Of a DNA stretch of 64,000 nucleotides, positions 25,792-34,129 are shown piece by piece. The position numbers were made by a program, and so were the translations under genes. Location: the NCBI GenBank assembly GCA_011050675.1, contig DRFI01000023.1:456079-520078 (forward strand). The letters run 5' to 3'. A model generated the notes under the pieces. It saw only the letters and a program-made list of their open reading frames with translations, did no database searches and had not been told where the DNA came from. Positions within the stretch are counted from its first letter, which is position 1. Every line of letters begins with the position of its first letter. The stretch comes from Maribacter sp. GTDB taxonomy: Bacteria; Bacteroidota; Bacteroidia; Flavobacteriales; Flavobacteriaceae.

Positions 25792-26598
25792 TTAAAACTT
25801 CTCTATAACCTCTTGACTAACTCCTGTGTTAGAGAAACCACCATCATGAAACAAGTTCTGCATGGTCACTTTTCTTGTTAGGTCAGAGAATAATGTTATG
25901 GTATAATCTGCACAGTCTTGAGCTGTTGCATTACCCAACGGAGACATCTTTTCTGCATAGCTGATAAATCCGTCAAATCCTTTTACCCCTTGTCCTGCAG
26001 TTGTCGCAGTCGGTGATTGAGATATTGTATTTACACGAACATTTTTCTCTTTACCAAAGAAGTAACCAAAGCTACGAGCAACAGATTCTAAATATGCTTT
26101 GTTATCTGCCATGTCATTATAGTCTGGGAATGTTCTTTGTGCCGCCATATAAGTCAAAGCTACAACACTACCCCACTCATTCATTGCATCTGCTTTGTAA
26201 AGTGATTGTAATACTTTATGAAAAGACAGCGCTGAAACATCCCATCCTTTTGCTGTAAAATCATATTTCTCATCAGTATAAGCACGCCCTTTACGTACGT
26301 TTACAGACATACCTATAGAATGCAATACAAAATCAATTTTTCCTCCTAAAATCTCAACTGCCTTAGCTACTAAATTATCTAAGTCTTCAACACTTGTTGC
26401 ATCTGCAGGAATAATCTCTGACCCTGTTTCTTTTGCCAATTCATCTATTTGACCCATTCTCATGGCAATTGGGGCATTTGTCAATACAAAAGTACCACCT
26501 TCTGCGTGTACCGTTTGTGCCGTTTTCCATGCAATAGAATTTGCGTCTAATGCTCCAAAAATAATTCCCCTTTTTCCTTTTAATAAATTATATCCCAT
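25792..26598 (-). CDS. fabI: Enoyl-[acyl-carrier-protein] reductase (FabI)
   Basis: NADH-dependent short-chain reductase performing the last step of each fatty acid elongation cycle. The 268-residue product carries the atypical SDR cofactor loop GALDANSIAWKTAQ, the HSIGM segment and the catalytic pair in PDYNDMADNKAYLE (Tyr-x6-Lys), as in FabI. Length is family-like. A TATCTTTG -7 element lies about 32 bp upstream. It heads the minus-strand run fabI-GT2-YbbR-coaE. Cytoplasmic. Confidence 0.96.
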   Translation of the reverse strand: MGYNLLKGKRGIIFGALDANSIAWKTAQTVHAEGGTFVLTNAPIAMRMGQIDELAKETGSEIIPADATSVEDLDNLVAKAVEILGGKIDFVLHSIGMSVNVRKGRAYTDEKYDFTAKGWDVSALSFHKVLQSLYKADAMNEWGSVVALTYMAAQRTFPDYNDMADNKAYLESVARSFGYFFGKEKNVRVNTISQSPTATTAGQGVKGFDGFISYAEKMSPLGNATAQDCADYTITLFSDLTRKVTMQNLFHDGGFSNTGVSQEVIEKF

Positions 26599-26629
26599 GA
26601 TGGTTGATTCTATAGTTAGATTTAATACT

Positions 26630-26637
26630 CAAAGATA
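26630..26637 (-). promoter_or_regulatory. -7 promoter element before fabI
   Basis: On the minus strand this reads TATCTTTG, matching TAnnTTTG, and would place transcription start about 25 bp before the fabI ATG. No well-spaced TTG -33 element is evident. Confidence 0.4.
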
Positions 26638-26699
26638 TCTAAAATATGTTAAAACCGAATTGATGTATTACGGAAAAAACCTAAATAAACCGCTTGACC

Positions 26700-26751
26700 A
26701 GTTGCGTTTGTATAACTCACATTCAAAACGCAAATTTAAAACTACGCAACT
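26700..26751. repeat. Inverted repeats in the recN-fabI gap
   Basis: AGTTGCGT (26700-26707) is exactly complementary to ACGCAACT (26744-26751), and a further ACGCAA copy (26728-26733) could pair with the same left arm. The three arms allow alternative hairpins. The element follows the recN stop on the minus strand and precedes the fabI promoter region. There is no T-tract, so it is not a standard terminator. Confidence 0.35.
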
Positions 26752-26759
26752 TAAAAAGC

Positions 26760-28427
26760 TTATACCTCTAAAGTTGAATTCAAAAGTTGTTTTGCATGCG
26801 CCAATGCAGAGTCAGATAAGTCTTTACCACTAAGCATATGAGCTAGCTCTACTACTCTTTCTTCTGTAGTCAACTGCTTCATATTTGTCATAGTACGCTC
26901 TTTACCTTCCGTTTTATAAACTTTAAAGTGATGATTTCCTTTTGATGCGACTTGTGGTAAGTGAGTAATTGAGAATACCTGTAAATCTCCACTCATTTCT
27001 TTCATGATATCAGCCATTCTGTTTGATATCTCTCCAGATACACCTGTATCTATTTCATCGAACATAATGGTTGGTAATTTTTCATATTTAGCAAGTATTG
27101 CTTTTATCACCAACATTATTCTAGACAATTCTCCACCCGATGCAACTTTTTTCAATTCACCATAACTACCGCCTCTGTTGGCTGTGAAAAGAAAAGATAG
27201 TTCATCCTTACCCGTCGAAGTAAAAGATTCCGAAGCGCTTAGTTTAATTTCAAAAGATGCACTTGGCATGCCTAGTAAGCCCAAATCAGATTCTAGCTTT
27301 TTCTTTAATTTCGGAATAACGGAACTTCGTTTTTCACGTAAAACGACAGTTTGTGCCTCTAAAGCAGATTCTATTTCTTGAATCTGCTTCGTTTTTGAAG
27401 CTATTTTTTGATCTAGATTGGCTGTTTCAAATACTTTATCGGCAAGCTCATTCTTAATAATGATCAATTCTGAGACATCACCAGCATTATGCTTCTTCAA
27501 AAGATTATAAAGTAACTGTAATTTGTTATTTACTTGTTCTAATTGATCAGGATTTGCTTCTACTCCTTCTTGTAAGCTTTGTAATTCTGAACTGACATCA
27601 TCTAACTCTATCATCACAGATTTTACACGCTCATAAAGATCTTTGTAATTAGTTCCAAAATCAACCAATTTAGAGAGCGATTGACGCATTTCTGTCACTA
27701 AAGGTAGAACACCAATTTGCTCATCATTGAACAATTGATCTCCTTTTGACAGTTGCTCCATAATCAGCTCAACATTGTTCAGCTGCTCATATTCTTCTTC
27801 TAACTCTTCGATAACCCCTACTTTTAAAGGTGCTTTTTCAAGTTCTTCTAAAAGGAAAGAATTATAATCTTGCTCTTTATTAGCGGTGCTTTGAACATCA
27901 ACTAGGCTTTGCAGCTCTTTTTCTGCTTTGCGATACGTTTTTAAACCTTTTCTATATTCCGATAATCGTTTTTGATTGTTTGCTAACGCATCAACCAATT
28001 TTAATTGGAAGTCGTTCTCTGTAAGTTGCATGGTCTGATGCTGAGAATGGATATCAATTAGGCTCTCTCCCAAACTAGATAAAACCCCTAGAGTAACAGG
28101 TGTATCATTTACAAAAGCTCTAGACTTACCACTAGGCAAGATTTCACGTCTAATGACCGTGCTTACATCATAATCTAAATCATTCTCCTCAAAGAATTTT
28201 TGGAGACCGTAAGTATCTATATTGAAGGTTCCTTCAATAATACATTTCTCGTCCTTTACTCGTAATGATGTTAAATCTGCACGTTTACCCAATACTAAAG
28301 ATAAACCTCCAAGTAAAATAGACTTACCTGCACCTGTTTCACCAGTAATAACAGTAAAACCTTTATCGAAGTCTACTTCTAGACTATCAATTAATGCGTA
28401 ATTAGAAATGGAAAGGGTTGAAAGCAC
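26760..28427 (-). CDS. recN: DNA repair protein RecN
   Basis: SMC-like ATPase that helps hold broken DNA ends during recombinational repair. The 555-residue product has the N-terminal Walker A VITGETGAGKSILLG, a long coiled-coil centre (about 155-365), the signature KVASGGELSRIMLVIK and the Walker B TIMFDEIDTGVSG. Translation appears to start at a GTG (28427), giving the family-typical MLSTLSISNYALIDSL. It lies 55 bp after porD in a minus-strand run. Cytoplasmic. Confidence 0.97.
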   Translation of the reverse strand: MLSTLSISNYALIDSLEVDFDKGFTVITGETGAGKSILLGGLSLVLGKRADLTSLRVKDEKCIIEGTFNIDTYGLQKFFEENDLDYDVSTVIRREILPSGKSRAFVNDTPVTLGVLSSLGESLIDIHSQHQTMQLTENDFQLKLVDALANNQKRLSEYRKGLKTYRKAEKELQSLVDVQSTANKEQDYNSFLLEELEKAPLKVGVIEELEEEYEQLNNVELIMEQLSKGDQLFNDEQIGVLPLVTEMRQSLSKLVDFGTNYKDLYERVKSVMIELDDVSSELQSLQEGVEANPDQLEQVNNKLQLLYNLLKKHNAGDVSELIIIKNELADKVFETANLDQKIASKTKQIQEIESALEAQTVVLREKRSSVIPKLKKKLESDLGLLGMPSASFEIKLSASESFTSTGKDELSFLFTANRGGSYGELKKVASGGELSRIMLVIKAILAKYEKLPTIMFDEIDTGVSGEISNRMADIMKEMSGDLQVFSITHLPQVASKGNHHFKVYKTEGKERTMTNMKQLTTEERVVELAHMLSGKDLSDSALAHAKQLLNSTLEV

Positions 28428-28482
28428 GCGTTAGAATTTTAGATACACAAAGGTAATCTATAATTCCGTGCTTTAAAATGGT

Positions 28483-29376
28483 TCAATATTTAATATCGTT
28501 CCAAGTTGTAGCGTATAGAGGAGCAATTTTATTCAAAGTTTCCTTAAGTTTCACAATATCCACTTTTGGTCCGTCAGAAAAAATGTTCTTTATCTCTTCA
28601 GATTTTGCATCAAAAAACGTAGAAATCAAAAAAGCATTCGGTCTTCTATTGATCATGGTCTGAAACAAATTCATAGTACCAGCTATTACCTGTTTACCCG
28701 TACTATTATTATCTGGAAGAATATCAAGACCTTTTCTATGGTAGTTATACATCGCTATACGGTACTCTCTATAGGTATTTGATAAAAGGTTATCTATCAA
28801 TTCAAATCTACTTCTATTAGAATCTGCCGACTGACTCCATCCTGCAGAATTACTTCCCTGAGCCTGGGTTACAATATTTTGTGCTTTTCTATAAAATTCT
28901 GTTCCACCTTCTAAAGAAAAAGTATCAGCATCTAAGCCCAACATAACATAAACATAGTAAGCCATAACGCTTACCAAATTAGATTCGAACTGATTTTCGT
29001 TAAAAATTAATGGTTGAAATTCGATGTATTGAAAATTGAACGCATTATCCTTATAATTAAAAACCGGAGACGAATAAGAGGTATTATAAACTGGTCTAGA
29101 AGATTGTATTTGAATATTACCGCTAAACATATTGGATTCGTACGATGTAATGGTAATGAACATTTGGGCATTTACCCTTTCGTTCTCCTTATATACACGG
29201 TTAGTCCATTTTGTTTTGTTTACAAAATCATTTAAGGATCGTTCTAAGGTCTTAAAAACCTGAAGCTCTCCTTGTGATAACTGATCTGAATTGACAGTAA
29301 TCGCACAAGTTAATTCTTGAGCAATCGAAGTAAAATTAATAAAGGTAAATAGTAATAGAAATATAGCCTTACGCAT
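28483..29376 (-). CDS. porD: PorD-like protein (DUF4835), type IX secretion associated
   Basis: A 297-residue exported protein with a signal peptide (MRKAIFLLLFTFINFTSIAQ). The body matches the DUF4835/PorD family: ELTCAITVNSDQL near the N-terminus and the FNYKDNAFNFQYIEFQPLIFNENQFESNLVSVMAYYVY core. PorD is reported as needed for type IX secretion and is widespread in Bacteroidota. The frame extends to 29415, but the ATG at 29376 gives the signal peptide at the right place. Its start overlaps the coaBC stop by 8 bp, in the bamD-rpoZ-coaBC-porD-recN order often kept in this phylum. Confidence 0.9.
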   Translation of the reverse strand: MRKAIFLLLFTFINFTSIAQELTCAITVNSDQLSQGELQVFKTLERSLNDFVNKTKWTNRVYKENERVNAQMFITITSYESNMFSGNIQIQSSRPVYNTSYSSPVFNYKDNAFNFQYIEFQPLIFNENQFESNLVSVMAYYVYVMLGLDADTFSLEGGTEFYRKAQNIVTQAQGSNSAGWSQSADSNRSRFELIDNLLSNTYREYRIAMYNYHRKGLDILPDNNSTGKQVIAGTMNLFQTMINRRPNAFLISTFFDAKSEEIKNIFSDGPKVDIVKLKETLNKIAPLYATTWNDIKY

Positions 29377-30574
29377 ACCGTCTTTTAATAATTTCATTGA
29401 AGATATCCACGGCAACTTCTGCCTTGGTCTTTAGTTCAAACGTAGTTATGTTAGAATTGGTATCTATAAATGAAATTTTATTGGTGGCACCACCAAACCC
29501 AGCACCTTTGTCTCGCATAGAATTCAATACAATGGCATCTAAATTTTTACGCTTTAGCTTACCCTTTGCATTCTCTATTTCATTTTCGGTCTCTAAGGCA
29601 AAACCAACTAAAAATTGTTGTTTTTTGTTATCTCCGAAAGTTTTCAAAATATCTTTATTTTTTACTAACTCAATAGTAAAGTTTTCTTCAGATTTTTTGA
29701 TTTTTTGCTCAGCTATTGTTTTTGGTCTATAATCTGCTACTGCTGCAGCGCAAATAACAATATCTGAAGTTTCATAATACATTTGAGCACTATGATACAT
29801 ATCATCTGCCGACACAACATGTACTACATGTATATTATCATGAGAAACCGATAAATGTGTAGGCCCCGTTACTAAGTAAACTTCCGCACCTAAACTAGCT
29901 GCTGTTTTTGCAAGCTCAAACCCCATTAAACCAGAGGAATGATTTCCAATAAAACGAACTGGATCAATTGCTTCATAAGTTGGTCCTGCTGTAATCAATA
30001 CTTTCTTTCCAGAAAGTGGCAAACCTACCGACAACTCTTTTTTTATAAATTCAATGATATTTTCTGGCTCAGCCATTCTCCCCTCACCAACCAATCCACT
30101 GGCAAGTTCACCACTAGTTGCAGGTATAATAAAATTTCCAAACGAAGCAAGCGCATCTAAAGAGCTTTTAGTACTTGGGTGCCTATACATATCCAAATCC
30201 ATTGCCGGAGCAACAAAAACAGGACATTTAGCCGACAAATAAGCAGCCATTAATATATTGTCACAGTTACCTGTTGTCATTTTAGACATGGTATTTGCCG
30301 TAGCTGGAGCAATAACCATCAAATCTGCCCAAAGCCCCATTTCCACATGATTGTTCCAATCTACCGTATTATCCTCGGACTTCACAAAATCAAGTACTAC
30401 AGGATTTTTTGCTAATGTGGACAATGTAAGTGGGGAAACAAAAGAGCTGGCGCTATCGGTAAGTATGACCTTAACGTTAGCGCCAGCTTTTATAAATAAG
30501 CGAACTAAGAATGTTGTTTTATAAGCAGCAATTCCCCCGGTAATCCCTAAAAGAACATTTTTGCCGTTCAACAT
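29369..30574 (-). CDS. coaBC: Bifunctional phosphopantothenoylcysteine decarboxylase / phosphopantothenate-cysteine ligase
   Basis: Two consecutive CoA-synthesis steps in one 401-residue polypeptide. The N-terminal flavoprotein decarboxylase (about 1-185) shows GGIAAYKTTFLVR, an active-site His in NNHVEMGLWADLM, PATANTMSKMTTGNCDNIL and PAMDLDMYRHP. The C-terminal ligase (about 188-401) shows ITAGPTYEAIDPVRFIGNHSSG and AAAVADYRPK. Located between rpoZ (5 bp) and porD (overlap 8 bp). Cytoplasmic. Confidence 0.97.
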   Translation of the reverse strand: MLNGKNVLLGITGGIAAYKTTFLVRLFIKAGANVKVILTDSASSFVSPLTLSTLAKNPVVLDFVKSEDNTVDWNNHVEMGLWADLMVIAPATANTMSKMTTGNCDNILMAAYLSAKCPVFVAPAMDLDMYRHPSTKSSLDALASFGNFIIPATSGELASGLVGEGRMAEPENIIEFIKKELSVGLPLSGKKVLITAGPTYEAIDPVRFIGNHSSGLMGFELAKTAASLGAEVYLVTGPTHLSVSHDNIHVVHVVSADDMYHSAQMYYETSDIVICAAAVADYRPKTIAEQKIKKSEENFTIELVKNKDILKTFGDNKKQQFLVGFALETENEIENAKGKLKRKNLDAIVLNSMRDKGAGFGGATNKISFIDTNSNITTFELKTKAEVAVDIFNEIIKRRYA

Positions 30575-30579
30575 ATTTC

Positions 30580-30912
30580 TTATGCGTCTTTTTCTGTGTT
30601 TCTATGGTAGATTTTATCCATCAACCACTCTTCTACCGCCATAGCATGTGGCTTAGGTAATTTTTCGTAAAACTTAGAAACCTCTATCTGTTCTTTATTT
30701 TCGAAAACTTCTTCTAAACTATCGCTATAAGTAGCAAACTCTTCTAATTTCTCTAAAAGCTCTTTCTTTATCTCAGAGTTGATCTGAACAGCACGCTTTG
30801 CAGCAATTGAAATAGCCTCATAAATATTCTCAGTAGGTGCATCAAACTCATTACGGTCAATAGTTACCGTAGATACCGATGCTTTAGAGTTTTTTAAATC
30901 GTTCATATTCAT
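30580..30912 (-). CDS. rpoZ: RNA polymerase omega subunit, Bacteroidota type
   Basis: A 110-residue small protein matching the divergent RpoZ seen in Bacteroidota: the core NIYEAISIAAKRAVQINSEIKKEL resembles the omega helix that latches onto beta-prime, followed by a phylum-specific C-terminal part (EKLPKPHAMAVEEWLMDKIYHRN). It aids assembly of RNA polymerase. It lies between bamD and coaBC with gaps of 11 and 5 bp, the order commonly found in flavobacteria, which supports the call. A second Met two codons in could be the start. Cytoplasmic. Confidence 0.85.
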   Translation of the reverse strand: MNMNDLKNSKASVSTVTIDRNEFDAPTENIYEAISIAAKRAVQINSEIKKELLEKLEEFATYSDSLEEVFENKEQIEVSKFYEKLPKPHAMAVEEWLMDKIYHRNTEKDA

Positions 30913-30923
30913 AATTAAATTAT

Positions 30924-31751
30924 TTATTTTGATTCAACGGTCTGCGCTTGCATACGTTGTAATTCTTTGTCTATTTTTTCAATTAAATTGGTAGCTTCCT
31001 TGTCGAATTTAGATTCTGGAAACTGTTTTTTTAAAGCAACATGAGCAGCTTTAGCATTTTTTAAACGCTCTTCCTTTAATTGCTCAAAACTATTTACCGC
31101 CATATGAGTTAAAGCTTTAACCTTAATAAACATAGCTTCTTCCCTAAATGGTGAACCAGGATTATCTGAAACAAAATTATCACTTGCAGCTACAGCAGAT
31201 TTTAGCATATCATAATTGAACTCACCCAATTTGTTATACTGCTTTAATATCTCAAACGCTTTTTCTTCTTTTTTAGTAGTAAGCTCTTGCGCCATGGCAT
31301 TAGCTTCTGCAAAATATTCAGATTCAGCATATGTATTTATAAAATTCTGTAATTTCAACAATGCCTTATCTGTATCGGTTTGATCTAAAGAAAACTCTGG
31401 AGATAATTTGTAGTAGCTTTTAGCTCCTAAAAAATTTGCTTCAACAGCCTTATCACTTTTAGGGTATGATTTCACAAAACGTTCAAATTGGTACCCGGCC
31501 ATATTGAAATCGCCACGTTGAAAATAACTATTGGACAAGAAGAACATAACACGCTCTCCTTGAGGCTTTCCTACATATTTAGGTGCAATTTGCTCAAGCA
31601 ATCTATTCGCTCTTCTAAAATCACCTTCTTCGTAGAAAGTTTCAGCCATATCATATTTAGCTTTTACATCATCATGCTTAAGTACTTTTTGGTACTCACT
31701 ACAAGATTGTAAAGCAATGGCAATCAATAGTATTGGAAAAACTCTCCTCAT
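30924..31751 (-). CDS. bamD: Outer membrane protein assembly factor BamD
   Basis: Periplasmic lipoprotein of the BAM complex, which inserts beta-barrel proteins. The lipobox is IALQSC (the residue after QS is the acylated Cys), followed by TPR repeats (DVKAKYDMAETFYEEGDFRRANRLLEQ; YFQRGDFNMAGYQFERFVKSYP) typical of BamD; length about 275 residues. The start could be the ATG at 31763, but a TAATTTTG -7 box ending at 31768 would put the transcript start near there, so the ATG at 31751 is preferred. It heads the bamD-rpoZ-coaBC-porD operon. Confidence 0.92.
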   Translation of the reverse strand: MRRVFPILLIAIALQSCSEYQKVLKHDDVKAKYDMAETFYEEGDFRRANRLLEQIAPKYVGKPQGERVMFFLSNSYFQRGDFNMAGYQFERFVKSYPKSDKAVEANFLGAKSYYKLSPEFSLDQTDTDKALLKLQNFINTYAESEYFAEANAMAQELTTKKEEKAFEILKQYNKLGEFNYDMLKSAVAASDNFVSDNPGSPFREEAMFIKVKALTHMAVNSFEQLKEERLKNAKAAHVALKKQFPESKFDKEATNLIEKIDKELQRMQAQTVESK

Positions 31752-31767
31752 TTTAAAAAACATTTTG

Positions 31768-31775
31768 CAAAATTA
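31768..31775 (-). promoter_or_regulatory. -7 promoter element before bamD
   Basis: Minus-strand TAATTTTG fits TAnnTTTG and lies 17 bp before the preferred bamD start. It suggests an own promoter for bamD although dapA is only 107 bp upstream. Confidence 0.4.
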
Positions 31776-31870
31776 GTGATTATCAATGGATTTAAAAAAC
31801 ATTTTAAACCAATAAAAATACAGGCTTTATACCATAAGAATGTACTACCTAGAGAAGATTTAACGAATAT

Positions 31871-32761
31871 TTATGCAGGTATGCGTATCATAGATTCCAT
31901 AAATGAAACAATTCTATGCTTTAAGGAATCGCTAGCTGTTATTAATGGTAACCTTACAAAAGGTTTGGCTATACCCAAATATTCAAAAACAACTTTGATA
32001 CCCGCAGGGTTTCCTTCTTCAAAAATTAGCTTCATGCCTTCTTGCATTTTGTAGTGATAACTATAAGCCAATTCGGTATTACCTTCTAAACCCTCATGCA
32101 CCATTTTAGAAAACTCTTCTGGCAAACCTTGCCCTATAACAGAGATAACACCATCACCACCTGCTACTATGGTCGGTAATGCGGTAATATCATCACCAGA
32201 AAGGACTAAAAATCCTGCTGGCCTTTTTGATATCAATTCTTGTACTTGTGTCATATCACCACAAGCTTCTTTAACAGCTACAATGTTTTCGAATTTCTTT
32301 GCCAAACGAACCACTGTTTCTGGTAACATATTACTACCGGTACGCCCTGGTACGTTATAAACTATAATAGGTAATGGAGAAACTTGCGCTAATGCTGCAA
32401 AATGCTGATAAATACCTTCTTGAGTAGGTCTATTATAATATGGAGAAACAGATAATATAGCATCATATGCAGATAAATCTACCGATTGCAATTCCGCTAC
32501 CAAAGCCATGGTATTATTACCACCTACACCAATTACCAAAGGCAATATACCCGCATTGGCTTCTTCAACCGTAGACATTACCAATTGTTTTTCAGCTTTG
32601 GACAAGGTTACAGATTCTGCAGTAGTACCTAAGACCACCAAATAATCTATATGACCTTCAATATTAAAGGCTACAACTTTTTTAAGAGCCTCTACATCTA
32701 CATGACCATCTTCCGTAAAAGGCGTTATTAAAGCTACACCTGCACCCCGTAATTCTTTCAT
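31871..32761 (-). CDS. dapA: 4-hydroxy-tetrahydrodipicolinate synthase
   Basis: Condenses pyruvate and aspartate semialdehyde, the first committed step to diaminopimelate and lysine. A 296-residue TIM barrel with the Schiff-base Lys164 in IVAVKEACGD, Tyr135 in PIIVYNVPGRT and the GTTAES pyruvate-binding loop. The later pathway gene dapF is at 59.5 kb in this window. It follows the DUF6913 gene by 2 bp, so both are co-transcribed. Cytoplasmic. Confidence 0.97.
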   Translation of the reverse strand: MKELRGAGVALITPFTEDGHVDVEALKKVVAFNIEGHIDYLVVLGTTAESVTLSKAEKQLVMSTVEEANAGILPLVIGVGGNNTMALVAELQSVDLSAYDAILSVSPYYNRPTQEGIYQHFAALAQVSPLPIIVYNVPGRTGSNMLPETVVRLAKKFENIVAVKEACGDMTQVQELISKRPAGFLVLSGDDITALPTIVAGGDGVISVIGQGLPEEFSKMVHEGLEGNTELAYSYHYKMQEGMKLIFEEGNPAGIKVVFEYLGIAKPFVRLPLITASDSLKHRIVSFMESMIRIPA

Positions 32762-32763
32762 AA

Positions 32764-33297
32764 TTAAATCTCTTTAAAAATGCCCAAGTACTTTTTCAAT
32801 TCTTTTTTAAATATTTGAAAGTCCTTTAAGGGCGTATCTAACATTAAATCATTGTAAGCAGGACCAACTTTTTTGAATCCTACTTTTAAACGCGCCTTAG
32901 TCTTCATTGACATTAAATTCAATAATAGACTGTCTTCGTCATAATAATTTACTAAAAGGTCATATTCCCTGCCCAAAAATTCATGAGCATAGCTATTCTC
33001 AATTTCTCCTTTCCACCCTAAATCTTTATCTGAAAAAACTGGAGTGGCATAAGGCGAGTTTTTATCATAAAAACGCTTATAACCAATAATTTTAACTGCG
33101 TTAGGATGAAGCGACAACTCATCTTGAAGCTGAAAAAACACTTCAGATTTATCAAATTTATCTAAATCAACAATACAACCTACAGAACGTATACCTTTAC
33201 TCTCACGTGCTACAGCAACTGGTGTTACCACCAACTGTTTTAATATCTTACGGCCAGATTTCCGCTTAAACTTGTCCTTAATTCCTTTTAAAAACAT
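32764..33297 (-). CDS. DUF6913-family conserved hypothetical protein
   Basis: A 177-residue basic protein without signal peptide. The N-terminus is lysine/arginine-rich (MFLKGIKDKFKRKSGRKILKQL); the body alternates short strands and helices and contains the conserved SYAHEFLGREYDLLVNYYDED segment. It matches a flavobacterial family that I recall as DUF6913, with no established function. It is always seen by me here as the first gene of a two-gene unit with dapA (2-bp spacing), which suggests co-regulation and not necessarily a metabolic link. It diverges from the nucleotidase operon across only 45 bp. Confidence 0.8.
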   Translation of the reverse strand: MFLKGIKDKFKRKSGRKILKQLVVTPVAVARESKGIRSVGCIVDLDKFDKSEVFFQLQDELSLHPNAVKIIGYKRFYDKNSPYATPVFSDKDLGWKGEIENSYAHEFLGREYDLLVNYYDEDSLLLNLMSMKTKARLKVGFKKVGPAYNDLMLDTPLKDFQIFKKELKKYLGIFKEI

Positions 33298-33302
33298 GTA
33301 TT

Positions 33303-33324
33303 TTTACATTTAGACAAATGTAAA
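33303..33324. promoter_or_regulatory. Inverted repeat with facing -7 elements (divergent promoter)
   Basis: TTTACATTT (33303-33311) and AAATGTAAA (33316-33324) are exact complements with a 4-bp spacer. On minus the site reads TACATTTG, a full TAnnTTTG match; on plus TACATTTA, a one-base miss. Both would start transcription about 10-23 bp before their genes in the 45-bp gap, so the two promoters overlap face to face. Confidence 0.45.
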
Positions 33325-33342
33325 TAATATCCCTGCAACTCT

Positions 33343-34128
33343 ATGGCGAAGTTAAAACACTTTGATATTTTAAAAATACAACATTATGTTATATTTATAA
33401 CTTTGATTGGATTTGCATCTTGCAAAAACACTCCCGAGCACCTTACTGAATTGAATGGCAAGCAGATATCTATTGACAGTAATTATACATCGGTAGATAG
33501 TATTCAAAAATTTATTTTACCCTATCATGAACATGTAGAAAGTATTTTAGATAGCACATTGGCATATGCACCATTTAACATTACTAAAACAGACGGTAAA
33601 TTTAATACCACGGCAGGTAATTTAATGGCAGATATTGTACTAAGCGAAGCCAACCCAGTATTTAATAGTCGAACCGGGAAAAATATTGACATGGTTTTAT
33701 TAAATCATGGTGGTATTAGATCCGTAATATCTAAAGGAAACGTTACCTCAAGAACTGCTTATGAGGTAATGCCTTTTGAAAACTCTGTCGTGGTAGTAGA
33801 ACTTAAAGGGGAGGCATTATTGAAAATGGTTGACTATTTAATACAATCAAAAAGAGCACACCCAGTTGCTGGAATTCAGCTAGTATTGAACAAAAACAAA
33901 ACGGTTAAAACATTCACTGTAGGAGGAAAAGCTATAGATAAGAACAAATCTTATTTTGTTGCTACATCAGATTATTTGGTAACCGGTGGCGATAATATGA
34001 ACTTTTTTAAAGAAGCACTTTCTAAAACAGAAACCGATTACAAAATACGTAATGCCATGATAGATTTCTTTTCTAAAGTGGATACTATAACTCCAAAAGT
34101 AGATTTAAGATATTATCAATTACAGTAA
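33343..34128 (+). CDS. 5'-nucleotidase C-terminal-domain lipoprotein (UshA C-half)
   Basis: Contains only the substrate-binding C-terminal domain of UshA-type 5'-nucleotidases. Features: DGKFNTTAGNLMADIVL, the base-stacking NHGGIRS loop, PFENSVVVVELKGEALLKMVDYL and YFVATSDYLVTGGDNMNFF. A lipobox-like FASC (Cys27) follows a hydrophobic segment, so the 261-residue protein is an envelope lipoprotein. On its own it lacks the metal-binding catalytic half, which is encoded by the next gene 1 bp later. In classical UshA the catalytic domain comes first, so the gene order here is the reverse of the domain order. The pair probably forms a two-subunit nucleotidase. Confidence 0.92.
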   Translation: MAKLKHFDILKIQHYVIFITLIGFASCKNTPEHLTELNGKQISIDSNYTSVDSIQKFILPYHEHVESILDSTLAYAPFNITKTDGKFNTTAGNLMADIVLSEANPVFNSRTGKNIDMVLLNHGGIRSVISKGNVTSRTAYEVMPFENSVVVVELKGEALLKMVDYLIQSKRAHPVAGIQLVLNKNKTVKTFTVGGKAIDKNKSYFVATSDYLVTGGDNMNFFKEALSKTETDYKIRNAMIDFFSKVDTITPKVDLRYYQLQ

Positions 34129-34129
34129 A

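Noticed and set aside
26462..26833. Plus-strand ORF of 123 codons spanning the fabI start and recN end
   Set aside because: Overlaps two firm genes on the opposite strand and reads as low-complexity shadow sequence.
31776..32054. Plus-strand ORF of 92 codons opposite dapA
   Set aside because: Mostly antisense to dapA, with no domain; shadow.
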